Origin: CAIQQQ01 sp040399685 | GTDB taxonomy: Bacteria; Pseudomonadota; Alphaproteobacteria; Acetobacterales; Acetobacteraceae | Reading direction: 5' to 3' | Assembly (NCBI GenBank): GCA_040399685.1 | Contig: JBBART010000014.1 | Span: 1-64,000 of the forward strand | DNA: 64,000 nt | Part shown: positions 16,764 to 23,900 of the stretch, one piece after another | Layout of the letters: each line of letters opens with the position of its first letter | How positions within the stretch are numbered: position 1 is the first letter of the stretch | Translations under genes and position numbers: made by a program | The notes under the pieces: generated by a model | The model's database searches: none | Told to the model about the DNA's origin: nothing | What the model saw: the letters and a program-made list of their open reading frames with translations, nothing else

Positions 16764-17675
16764 GTCGGTGTTCGAGCCGCACATCAGCACGCCCACAACC
16801 GCGCCAGGCGGCGGCACCCATGCTTTTGACAGCAAGGCAGCCAACGCGGTGACCCCACCGGGTTCAGAGACCAGGCGCAAGCGGTCCCATAGCAGCCGTT
16901 GGGCTGCCGTGATCGCATCATCCGTCACCAGCACGGCTGCCGCGATGAAGCGTTGCGCCAGTGGGAACATCTCGGCGCCAACCTGCTTGGCCCCCAGCGC
17001 ATCGGCTGCCACACCGCCCACGGCGGCGAGCACAGGCCGCCCGGCCGCCAGGGCGTCATGCAGGCAGGGGCAGCCTTTCGGTTCGACCGATATCAGCGTT
17101 GTCCGCCCGGCATACCAGGCTGCCATGCCGCCGATGAGGCCGCCGCCGCCGGTGGCCACGAGCACATGCGTCACCTCTGGTGCATCGGCCTCAAATTCCA
17201 CCGCCACCGTGCCCTGACCGGCCAGAACGGCGGGGTGATCATAGGCATGCACCTCCAGCGCGCCGGTTTCGGCCTGTCGGACCCGGCTGGCCTCCAGCGC
17301 TTCGGCGTAGGTGGCGCCGCCGCGAACCAGCATGGCGCCGAGGCTTTCTATGCGGTCCCGCTTGGCTTGCGGTGTCAGGTCGGGCACGAAAATCTCCGCC
17401 CGGATGCCAAGGGCGCGCGCAGCGTAGGCGACCGCCGCCCCATGATTGCCGCCGGATGCCGCGATCACGCCGGAATGGGGCATCGCGTTGGCCGACAGAA
17501 TGCGGTTGAAAGCGCCACGTGGTTTGAAGCTGCCCGCGTGCTGCAACAGTTCCAGCTTCAGCGTGAGGGGATATCCCAGGTCCAACTCGTCGGCGCCAAG
17601 CCGGAGAATGGGCGTGTGGCGAACGCGGCCGGCGATGCGGCTTGCGGCTGTCTTGATGTCGGATGATGTGATCAT
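16740..17675 (-). CDS. Threonine/serine ammonia-lyase-like PLP enzyme
   Basis: Fold type II PLP enzyme (311 aa) of the threonine dehydratase/serine racemase group. The PLP lysine lies in GSFKPRGAFN near residue 50, the substrate loop is ASGGNHGAAVAYAA and the phosphate-binding glycine loop is VATGGGGLIGG. There is no C-terminal ACT domain, so the enzyme is probably of the catabolic, not isoleucine-inhibited, type. Start set at ATG 17675, where homology begins; the longer frame to 18041 runs antisense into hprK and is discarded. A perfect palindrome spans the start codon. Substrate (Thr, Ser or a derivative such as hydroxyaspartate) is undecided. Confidence 0.85.
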   Translation of the reverse strand: MITSSDIKTAASRIAGRVRHTPILRLGADELDLGYPLTLKLELLQHAGSFKPRGAFNRILSANAMPHSGVIAASGGNHGAAVAYAARALGIRAEIFVPDLTPQAKRDRIESLGAMLVRGGATYAEALEASRVRQAETGALEVHAYDHPAVLAGQGTVAVEFEADAPEVTHVLVATGGGGLIGGMAAWYAGRTTLISVEPKGCPCLHDALAAGRPVLAAVGGVAADALGAKQVGAEMFPLAQRFIAAAVLVTDDAITAAQRLLWDRLRLVSEPGGVTALAALLSKAWVPPPGAVVGVLMCGSNTDPASWKSA

Positions 17676-17680
17676 CCGAC
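17658..17680. promoter_or_regulatory. Perfect palindrome over the ammonia-lyase start codon
   Basis: GTCGGATGAT-GTG-ATCATCCGAC, ten-base perfect arms with a 3-base spacer. The minus-strand start codon (17673-17675) lies inside the right arm. It could be an operator or a hairpin that hides the start codon. Confidence 0.5.
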
Positions 17681-17700
17681 GATTTTGCGGTATAAGCGCG

Positions 17701-17742
17701 CTGGCGCAAGCGGCGATTGCGCCAGTGTTCGGGGGGGGGGGG
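17701..17742. other. Hairpin followed by a run of twelve G
   Basis: CTGGCGCAA (17701-17709) and TTGCGCCAG (17717-17725) form a perfect 9-base stem around 7 bases. Five bases later a tract of 12 consecutive G (17731-17742) begins. The pair lies between the divergent ammonia-lyase and hprK genes, within about 95 bases of the hprK start. Long G tracts are prone to slippage. Confidence 0.6.
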
Positions 17743-17835
17743 CGTCTGGCCGCGCGGACGGTCAAGCAGCCATGCTCCGCATGCGCATAATATGTCTCTT
17801 TCCATGAGCGCCACAAAACCCCATGTTCACGCGTC

Positions 17836-18258
17836 ATGCAGATCCATGGAAGCTGTGTCTCCCGCGAAGGCGCCGGCGTTTTGCTGCTGGGCCCGCCGGG
17901 CTGTGGAAAATCCGATCTTGTGTTGCGGCTTCTGGAGTGCGGCTTCGTGCTTGTGGCGGATGACAGGGTAGATATTTCAGAGCATATCGCGTCTGCTCCC
18001 GCGTCTCTCGCGGGGCTTTTGGAGGTGCGTGGCCTTGGCATTCTGCAATTGTCTCACGTGAAACAATCCACATTGGTGCTCGTGGTGGAACTCGGCCAGA
18101 CGACAGAGCGGCTGCCTGAGCCCCGGCGCCATGCGGCGCTTGGCCTGCCGGTGGTGAAGATCGACCCCATGACCGCCTCCGCAACCACCCGCGTGAGCCG
18201 CGCGCTGGATTGTGCGCTTGGCCATACACGGCAGATTGCCGGGGCGTTTCGCGCGTGA
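17836..18258 (+). CDS. hprK: HPr kinase/phosphorylase, short alphaproteobacterial form
   Basis: A 140-aa protein equal to the C-terminal catalytic domain of HprK. It begins MQIHGSCVSREGAG, has the Walker A loop GPPGCGKSDLVLRL and continues with VLVADDRVDI and LEVRGLGILQL, all family hallmarks. The N-terminal domain of Firmicutes HprK is absent, as is normal in alphaproteobacteria. It phosphorylates HPr on a serine and so links carbon and energy state to regulation. The frame is closed by a TAA at 17788; an overlapping frame that happens to read VHASC is rejected. The stop overlaps the rapZ start (GTGA). A parS-like sequence lies inside the gene. Confidence 0.92.
   Translation: MQIHGSCVSREGAGVLLLGPPGCGKSDLVLRLLECGFVLVADDRVDISEHIASAPASLAGLLEVRGLGILQLSHVKQSTLVLVVELGQTTERLPEPRRHAALGLPVVKIDPMTASATTRVSRALDCALGHTRQIAGAFRA
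18050..18065. promoter_or_regulatory. parS-like site inside hprK
   Basis: TGTCTCACGTGAAACA differs from the ParB target TGTTTCACGTGAAACA by one base (T to C at position 4). It lies about 20 kb from the two exact sites near parAB. ParB tolerates some variation, so this may be a third, weaker site. Confidence 0.55.
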
Positions 18259-19232
18259 ATCCGAGCCCTGTCCCGACACGCCAGCCTGTCGTGCTTGTCA
18301 CCGGCCTTTCCGGTGCGGGCAAGGCGTCGGTGTTGCGCGCCTTGGAGGATCTTGGCTTCGAGGCGATCGACAATCCTCCCTTGGCCTTCATCGAGGAATT
18401 GGTGGCCCGTGCCGAAGCCGGGGGCGCCAAGAAAATTGCCGTGGGTGTGGACGCCCGTTCACGCGGCTTTAACGCTGAGGATGTGTTGGCCACACTGGCG
18501 CGCCTGCGTGCCAACCCGGAACTTCGCACGGAATTGATCTACGTTCTGGCTGACGATACCGTGCTTTTGAGCCGCTACACCGAGACAAGACGTCGTCATC
18601 CGCTCTCGCCGGCCGGTCGCGTGGCCGATGGCATAGCTGCCGAGCAGGCCCTTTTGGCACCGCTGCATGAGGCGTCTGACCTCGTGATCGACACCTCCGA
18701 ACTGCCGCTGGCGGCGTTGCGGATGATCATCGATCGTCGCTATGGGACGGCTGAGGATGACAGCGGCACACCCCGCCCGGGGCTTGCGGTCTCTTTGGTA
18801 TCATTCGGTTTTCCCGTGGGCCTTCCGCGGGAGGCCGATGTGGTGATGGACGCGCGTTTCCTGCGCAACCCTCATTACGATCCACGTCTGAAGCCCATGA
18901 CCGGGCTCGATCCCGATGTTGGCGCCTATGTGGAGGCCGACCCCGATTTTGCAGAATTTTTTGATCGCTTGTCCGGAATGATCGGCCTGCTCTTGCCCCG
19001 CTTCCAGCAAGAAGGCAAAAAGTATGCGACGATAGCGATCGGATGCACCGGTGGACGGCACAGATCCGTCCATATTGTCGAGAAAATGGCGGCGACCCTC
19101 ATTTATACAGGCTGGCGCGTGACAATTACCCATCGCGAACTGGCCCGAGAGGGTCTGCACGGTCGAAAACCGACACACGATATAACCCCGCATGGTGCCG
19201 ATCTGGCCCATGCCTCGAAAGCCACATCATGA
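18255..19232 (+). CDS. rapZ: RNase adapter/nucleotide-binding protein RapZ
   Basis: RapZ (YvcJ) family, 325 aa from the GTG at 18255 that overlaps the hprK stop. The N-terminal P-loop reads GLSGAGKASVL, where the Ser/Thr normally following the Walker lysine is Ala; ATP or GTP binding may be altered. The family blocks VDARSRGF, the VSFGFPVGLPREADVVMDARFLRNPHYDP stretch (about residues 190-220) and the C-terminal GCTGGRHRSVHIVEKM are all present. In E. coli RapZ binds small RNA GlmZ and RNase E to control amino-sugar synthesis. In alphaproteobacteria it is encoded with hprK and PTS genes, and its role there is less clear. Confidence 0.93.
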   Translation: MNPSPVPTRQPVVLVTGLSGAGKASVLRALEDLGFEAIDNPPLAFIEELVARAEAGGAKKIAVGVDARSRGFNAEDVLATLARLRANPELRTELIYVLADDTVLLSRYTETRRRHPLSPAGRVADGIAAEQALLAPLHEASDLVIDTSELPLAALRMIIDRRYGTAEDDSGTPRPGLAVSLVSFGFPVGLPREADVVMDARFLRNPHYDPRLKPMTGLDPDVGAYVEADPDFAEFFDRLSGMIGLLLPRFQQEGKKYATIAIGCTGGRHRSVHIVEKMAATLIYTGWRVTITHRELAREGLHGRKPTHDITPHGADLAHASKATS

Positions 19233-19651
19233 TCGGGCTTGTGCTCGTCACCCACGGCCGCCTGGCCGAGGAACTCCGCTCCGCCATGGAGCACGTCGTC
19301 GGCGTCCAGCGAAACGTTTGCACGGTGTGCATCGGGCCTGATGACGATATTGAAGGCCGGCGCGCCGAAATCGGCCGCTGCATTGGCGAGGTCGACACCG
19401 GAGATGGCGTGGTGCTGCTGACCGACATGTTCGGCGGCACCCCCAGCAACCTGGCAATTTCGCAGATGGACCGGGCCGGGGTGGAAGTCATCGCCGGCGT
19501 CAACCTGCCCATGCTGGTGAAATTGGCCAAGGTGCGATCGGTGCAACCGCTGGCGGAAGTGGTGGATTGCGCCCAAAACGCCGGCCGCAAATACATCGCC
19601 GCCGCCTCGCACGTGCTGCCGCACTGCAAAGCCAACGGATCGTGTGGGTGA
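19229..19651 (+). CDS. PTS mannose-type IIA component
   Basis: EIIA of the mannose family (140 aa). Phospho-acceptor His9 lies in IGLVLVTHGRLAEE, and the family block LLTDMFGGTPSNLA is present near residue 65. There is no EIIB or EIIC gene in view, so this EIIA is probably regulatory, a phosphate sink or interaction partner, as in other alphaproteobacterial PTS-Ntr-like systems. ATGA overlap with rapZ and GTGA overlap with the HPr gene indicate one translationally coupled operon. Confidence 0.92.
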   Translation: MIGLVLVTHGRLAEELRSAMEHVVGVQRNVCTVCIGPDDDIEGRRAEIGRCIGEVDTGDGVVLLTDMFGGTPSNLAISQMDRAGVEVIAGVNLPMLVKLAKVRSVQPLAEVVDCAQNAGRKYIAAASHVLPHCKANGSCG

Positions 19652-19971
19652 GCGAGGCTGATCCGGAAACCCCCGTGCCGGCCTCGATGCCGGGCACGTC
19701 CGTCATTACCCGCAAGCTGGTGATCTGCAATCGCCGCGGCCTGCATGCACGGGCGGCGGCCAAGTTCGTGACGATGGCCGAGCGATACGGGGCATCGGTG
19801 GATGTGATCAAGGATGGTCAGGACGTGTCTGCCCGTTCGATCATGGGGCTGATGATGCTGGGCGCTGGCCAGGGCAGCCTTATCGAGTTGCGCGCTGAAG
19901 GCTGGGACGCCAAGGAGGCGTTGGACGCGCTGTCCGCCCTGGTTGAGGCAGGCTTCGATGAACGGGACTGA
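19648..19971 (+). CDS. ptsH: Phosphocarrier protein HPr
   Basis: HPr (107 aa from GTG 19648). The phospho-acceptor His is in NRRGLHARAAAKF and the regulatory serine site, the HprK target, in ARSIMGLMMLGAG. The GTG overlaps the EIIA stop (GTGA). If used, it adds a short Pro/Glu-rich tail (VSEADPETPVPAS) before the normal HPr core. ATG 19687 would give a standard 94-residue HPr but has no visible ribosome-binding site. HPr shuttles phosphate from EI to EIIA and, with HprK, integrates metabolic state. Confidence 0.93.
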   Translation: MSEADPETPVPASMPGTSVITRKLVICNRRGLHARAAAKFVTMAERYGASVDVIKDGQDVSARSIMGLMMLGAGQGSLIELRAEGWDAKEALDALSALVEAGFDERD

Positions 19972-21784
19972 TGGTCCCAAGCCGGCCCGCCGCACGTCTG
20001 TGCGCGCATCCACGCGACATGCGCGTGCTGAACGCCACCTGACTGGCATCCCGGTCTCGGCCGGCATTGCCATAGGCCCGGTGTTCGGCGCCCATGAAGC
20101 GCCCACCGCCGTCGCCCGCCAGAAGATTCAGGCGGCTGACAGCCAGGCGGAAACCTCCCGGCTCGACACCGCCATTATGCAGTCGCGCAAGCAATTGCTG
20201 AAACTGCGCGCCCGGCTTGGCAATCTGCCGGAAGACAGCCAGGCCGAAATCACGCCGCTGATTGACGCCTATCTGCAAATGATCGGCCCGTCCCGCTTGG
20301 TGCGCGGCGCCCGCCGGCGGATTGGCGAAACACTGGTATCCGCCGAAACAGCGGTGATGGACGAAACCGACGCCATCGCCGGGGCCATCATGGCCATGCC
20401 AGCCGATGACGACGCCGCCGGCCGCAAGCGCCGTGCGGACGAAGTGCGCGAGGTGGGCCGTCGACTGGTGCGCAACCTCACCCACACGCCGTTCCGCAGC
20501 TTTACCGCCTTGCCCGAAGGCGCGGTGCTGGTGTGCGAGAGCCTGCGCCCCGCCGATGCCGCCTTGCTCGACCCGTCTCGCCTTGCGGGTGTTGCCACCG
20601 ACGAAGGTGGGTCTGACGGTCATACCGCCATCATGCTGCGCGCTCTTGGCGTGCCGGCCGTGCTGGGTGTGGCGGGGCTGGGGCAGGCCACGCGGCCGGG
20701 AGAGGTCGTGGTGATCGACGGCGAGGCCGGCACCGTGGTCATCAATCCCAGTGCCGAGACACTCGCGGCCGCCCGTCGTGCCGTGACCGCGTTTGCCCGT
20801 GCGCAGCAAAAGCTGGCGCTTCTGCGCCGCCTGCCTGCCGTCACCACCGACCGCCACCCGATCGAGTTGCAGGCCAATCTTGAGATCCCGGCCGAACTGC
20901 CGCTGATCGCCCGGGCCGGAGCGGCAGGAATAGGGCTGTTGCGCAGCGAATTCCTGTTTATGAACCGCGAAACCCTGCCCAACGAAGACGAGCAGACCGA
21001 AACCTACCGGACCGTTATCGAGGCGATGGGCGGTGACCCCGTCACCATTCGTGTGCTGGACTGGGGCGGCGAAAAAGATATCGAGGCGTTGCAGAGCGAG
21101 GGCATGGTGCCCGAGGTGAAGGACGAAAACCCCGCGCTCGGTCTGCGCGGCATCCGGCTTTTGTTGCGGCAGGCCGATCTGTTCGAAACCCAGCTTGCCG
21201 CCATCCTGCGCGCCGCCCATGCCGGCCCCACGCGGGTGCTGCTGCCGATGGTGACCAACGTGGCCGAAGTGAAGCAGGCCCGCGAAATCTATGAACGCGT
21301 TGCGCGCCGGTTGCGCCGCAGGGGTGAACGCCTGCCGGATGTGCTGCCGCCGCTTGGCATTATGATCGAGACCCCCGGCGCGGCCCTGTCCGCGGATGCG
21401 TTGGCGCTGGAGGCGGATTTCTTCGCGCTCGGGACCAACGATCTGACGATGTACACCCTCGCCGTCGATCGCGGCGAAAGCGATGTCGCCGATCTTTACG
21501 ACCCGCTGCACCCAGCCGTGCTGCGTCTGATCGATTTCACCACCCAGGCCGCCTTGCGCATGCGCATGCCCATTTCGGTGTGTGGCGAAGTGGCGGGAAA
21601 CCCGAAAATGATCCCGCTGCTGCTGGGCCTGGGCTTGCGCAGCTTCAGCATGAACGCGTCGGCGATCCCCAGGGTGAAACAAGCCGTTCGGGCGGCGAAC
21701 CTGGACGAATGCGTCCGCTTCGCCCGCAAGGTGATGGAGCAGACCGACCCCATCCAAATCCGCGACATGGTGTTAGGGCCCTAG
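19958..21784 (+). CDS. ptsI: PTS enzyme I (phosphoenolpyruvate-protein phosphotransferase)
   Basis: Enzyme I of the PTS (608 aa). The N-terminal domain opens GIPVSAGIAIGPVF, and the phospho-acceptor His lies in GGSDGHTAIMLRALGVPAVLG. The C-terminal PEP-binding barrel has GIGLLRSEFLFMNR, GIMIETPGAAL, FALGTNDLTMYTLAVDR and catalytic Cys in PISVCGEVAGNP. There is no N-terminal GAF domain, which distinguishes it from PtsP of the PTS-Ntr branch. ATG 19958 overlaps the end of the HPr gene and has GAGG nine bases upstream. It autophosphorylates with PEP and feeds HPr. Last gene of the operon. Confidence 0.94.
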   Translation: MNGTDGPKPARRTSVRASTRHARAERHLTGIPVSAGIAIGPVFGAHEAPTAVARQKIQAADSQAETSRLDTAIMQSRKQLLKLRARLGNLPEDSQAEITPLIDAYLQMIGPSRLVRGARRRIGETLVSAETAVMDETDAIAGAIMAMPADDDAAGRKRRADEVREVGRRLVRNLTHTPFRSFTALPEGAVLVCESLRPADAALLDPSRLAGVATDEGGSDGHTAIMLRALGVPAVLGVAGLGQATRPGEVVVIDGEAGTVVINPSAETLAAARRAVTAFARAQQKLALLRRLPAVTTDRHPIELQANLEIPAELPLIARAGAAGIGLLRSEFLFMNRETLPNEDEQTETYRTVIEAMGGDPVTIRVLDWGGEKDIEALQSEGMVPEVKDENPALGLRGIRLLLRQADLFETQLAAILRAAHAGPTRVLLPMVTNVAEVKQAREIYERVARRLRRRGERLPDVLPPLGIMIETPGAALSADALALEADFFALGTNDLTMYTLAVDRGESDVADLYDPLHPAVLRLIDFTTQAALRMRMPISVCGEVAGNPKMIPLLLGLGLRSFSMNASAIPRVKQAVRAANLDECVRFARKVMEQTDPIQIRDMVLGP

Positions 21785-21830
21785 GTCGGGCACCGCCCGA
21801 CCCTTTCCACAACGCCGGGCGATGCCCGAT
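21785..21830. repeat. Dispersed palindromic repeat/terminator after ptsI (copy 1)
   Basis: GTCGGGCACCGCCCGAC (21785-21801), itself palindromic, starts at the base after the ptsI stop. It is followed by GGGCGATGCCCGAT (21817-21830), which pairs with it at 12 of 14 positions. The 17-base unit is identical to that at 53212-53228. It lies between convergent genes and probably terminates both. Confidence 0.7.
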
Positions 21831-23156
21831 TTACGCGGCTTCGGCGCGAATGGCGTCTCCCAGCACTTCGAAAATCCGGTCCACATGCTTGCGCTCCACG
21901 ATGAGCGGTGGCGACAGCGCCACGATATCGCCGGTGGTGCGGATCAGCACGCCGTTGTCAAAGCAGCGATGGAAGATCTTGGTCGCGCGATCGGTGGGCG
22001 CACCGGGGCGGGATTGCAGCTCGATTCCGGCCACAAGTCCCATGTTGCGCACGTCGATCACGTTCGGCAGGCCGCGCATCGAATGGGCGCCGTCTTCGAA
22101 ATACCCCTCCATCGCCATCGCCCGCCCGGCCAGGTCGTCGCTGCGATGCAGGTCGATGCTGGCGATGGCGGCTGCCGAGGCCAGCGGGTGGCCGGAATAG
22201 GTGTAGCCGTGGAACAGCTCGATGCCAGCGGGGGAGCCGTTGACGATGGTATCGTAGACCTTCTCATGGCAGGCCACGGCGCCCATTGGCACGGCGGCGT
22301 TGGTCAGGCCCTTGGCCATCGTCATGATATCCGGCGCCACGCCCAGGCGCTCGGCGCCGAACGGTGTGCCGATGCGGCCGAAGCCGGTGATGACCTCGTC
22401 ATAGATCAGCAAGATGCCGTATTTGTCGCAGATTTCGCGCAGACGGTTCAGGTAGCCGACCGGCGGCACCAGCACGCCGGTCGATCCGGCCAGCGGTTCC
22501 ACCATGACGGCGGCGATGGTCTCGGCGCCGTGCAGCGCCACCAGGTTTTCCAGCGCATCGGCCAGATTGGCCCCTGTTTCTGGCTGGCCACGGGTGAAGG
22601 CGCGGTCGAGGCTGTGGGTGTGCGGCAGGTGATCGACATAGGGCAGCAACGCGCCGAACTGCTTGCGGTTGGTGCCGATGCCGCCAACCGACATGCCGCC
22701 GAAGCCCACGCCGTGATAGCCGCGTTCCCGCCCGATCAACCGCACCCGGCTGCTTTCGCCGCGTGCCCGATGATAGGCGAGGGCGATCTTCAGGGCGGTG
22801 TCGGCGGATTCCGAGCCGGAATTGGTGAAGAAGATGCGATCCATGCCCTCGGGCGTGATCTCGGCGATCTTGGCGGCAGCCTTGAAGGCGATGGGGTGGC
22901 CCATCTGGAAAGTGGGCGCGAAATCCATGACGGCGGCTTGCTTCTGGATCGCCTCGGTGATCTCGCGGCGGCCATGCCCGGCGTTGCAGCACCACAGGCC
23001 GGCGGTGCCGTCGATGACTTCAGCGTTGTCCTGGGTGTAATAATACATGCCCTCGGCGCGGGCGAGCATGCGCGGGGCGGCTTTGAAGGCGCGATTGCCG
23101 GTATATGGCATCCAAAATGCGTCGAGATTGTTCGGCCGGGCGGAGATCTCGTTCAT
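21831..23156 (-). CDS. Class III omega-amino acid:pyruvate aminotransferase
   Basis: PLP-dependent class III aminotransferase (441 aa), closest in pattern to beta-alanine/omega-amino acid:pyruvate transaminases. It opens with LDAFWMPYTGNRAFKAAPRM, typical of that group. Other blocks are TNSGSESADTALKIAL, the Asp-containing IYDEVITGFGRIG and the PLP lysine in TMAKGLTN near residue 290, then YTYSGHPLASAAA. It transfers amino groups from beta-alanine or other omega-amino donors to pyruvate. Transcribed alone, divergent from the GST gene with 78 bases between. The exact donor is uncertain. Confidence 0.9.
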   Translation of the reverse strand: MNEISARPNNLDAFWMPYTGNRAFKAAPRMLARAEGMYYYTQDNAEVIDGTAGLWCCNAGHGRREITEAIQKQAAVMDFAPTFQMGHPIAFKAAAKIAEITPEGMDRIFFTNSGSESADTALKIALAYHRARGESSRVRLIGRERGYHGVGFGGMSVGGIGTNRKQFGALLPYVDHLPHTHSLDRAFTRGQPETGANLADALENLVALHGAETIAAVMVEPLAGSTGVLVPPVGYLNRLREICDKYGILLIYDEVITGFGRIGTPFGAERLGVAPDIMTMAKGLTNAAVPMGAVACHEKVYDTIVNGSPAGIELFHGYTYSGHPLASAAAIASIDLHRSDDLAGRAMAMEGYFEDGAHSMRGLPNVIDVRNMGLVAGIELQSRPGAPTDRATKIFHRCFDNGVLIRTTGDIVALSPPLIVERKHVDRIFEVLGDAIRAEAA

Positions 23157-23234
23157 GGGGGCTGTCCTGGTGCGGGAATATGCGCTCAGGTTCGCGCTTC
23201 ACGCGGCGCGCGGCAATAGGGGAGTGATACTGCC

Positions 23235-23900
23235 ATGTCTGATGGAACGCTTTATTTGGGCACGAAGCGCTATTCCTCGTGGTCGCTGCGGGGCTGGCTG
23301 GCCGTGCGGCTGGCGGGGTTGGATGTGACGGAGGAAATGATCGCGCTCGCTGGCGGCTCCACGCCTGCCGTGAAGGCGGCGAGTCCGAGTGGGTTTGTGC
23401 CGTATCTGGTGCATGAGGGCGCTCGGGTGTGGGACAGCCTGGCGATCTGCGAATATTGCGCCGAATATCATCCGTCGCTGTGGCCGGCGGAGCGTAAGGC
23501 GCGGGCGCATGCGCGGGCGATTGCCGCCGAGATGCATTCCGGCTTTCGGGAATTGCGCATCAACATGCCGATGAGCCTGTTCCGCAGTGGCATTGGCGCC
23601 GGGCAGACACCGGCCGTGCTGGCCGATATTGCCCGGATCGATGCGATCTGGAGCGCGACGCGGACGAGATTTGGCGCGGGTGGCCCCTTCCTGTTCGGGG
23701 CAGAGATGGGGGCAGCGGACGCGATGTATGCCCCCGTGGTATTCCGCTTCATGACATACCAGCCGCCGCTTTCCGAAGTATCGCAGGCCTATTGCACGGC
23801 GATGCTGGCGCATCCTTTGATGCGTGCGTGGATGGAGCAGGCGCGTGTTGAGCCGGCGGATTGGTATATCGCGAAGATGGAAGCGCCCGCCGTCCCGTGA
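23235..23900 (+). CDS. Glutathione S-transferase family protein
   Basis: A 221-aa protein with a thioredoxin-fold N-terminal domain (LYLGTKRYSSWSLRGWLAV, with the catalytic serine expected in YSSWSLR; GFVPYLVHEG with cis-Pro; VWDSLAICEYCAE for glutathione binding) and an all-helical C-terminal domain. The pattern is that of the zeta/YfcF-like bacterial GSTs. The stop overlaps the next gene in GTGA, an odd pairing with a glycosyltransferase that suggests co-expression rather than shared function. Substrate unknown. Confidence 0.87.
   Translation: MSDGTLYLGTKRYSSWSLRGWLAVRLAGLDVTEEMIALAGGSTPAVKAASPSGFVPYLVHEGARVWDSLAICEYCAEYHPSLWPAERKARAHARAIAAEMHSGFRELRINMPMSLFRSGIGAGQTPAVLADIARIDAIWSATRTRFGAGGPFLFGAEMGAADAMYAPVVFRFMTYQPPLSEVSQAYCTAMLAHPLMRAWMEQARVEPADWYIAKMEAPAVP

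Noticed and set aside
17804..17971. Alternative hprK start in another frame reading MSATKPHVHASC
   Set aside because: It resembles an HprK N-terminus for a few residues, but the continuation lacks the P-loop. The frame starting at 17836 contains IHGSC, Walker A and all later motifs without a frameshift.
19880..21757. 625-codon minus-strand frame opposite ptsI
   Set aside because: No recognisable motif; mirror of the PTS enzyme I codons.
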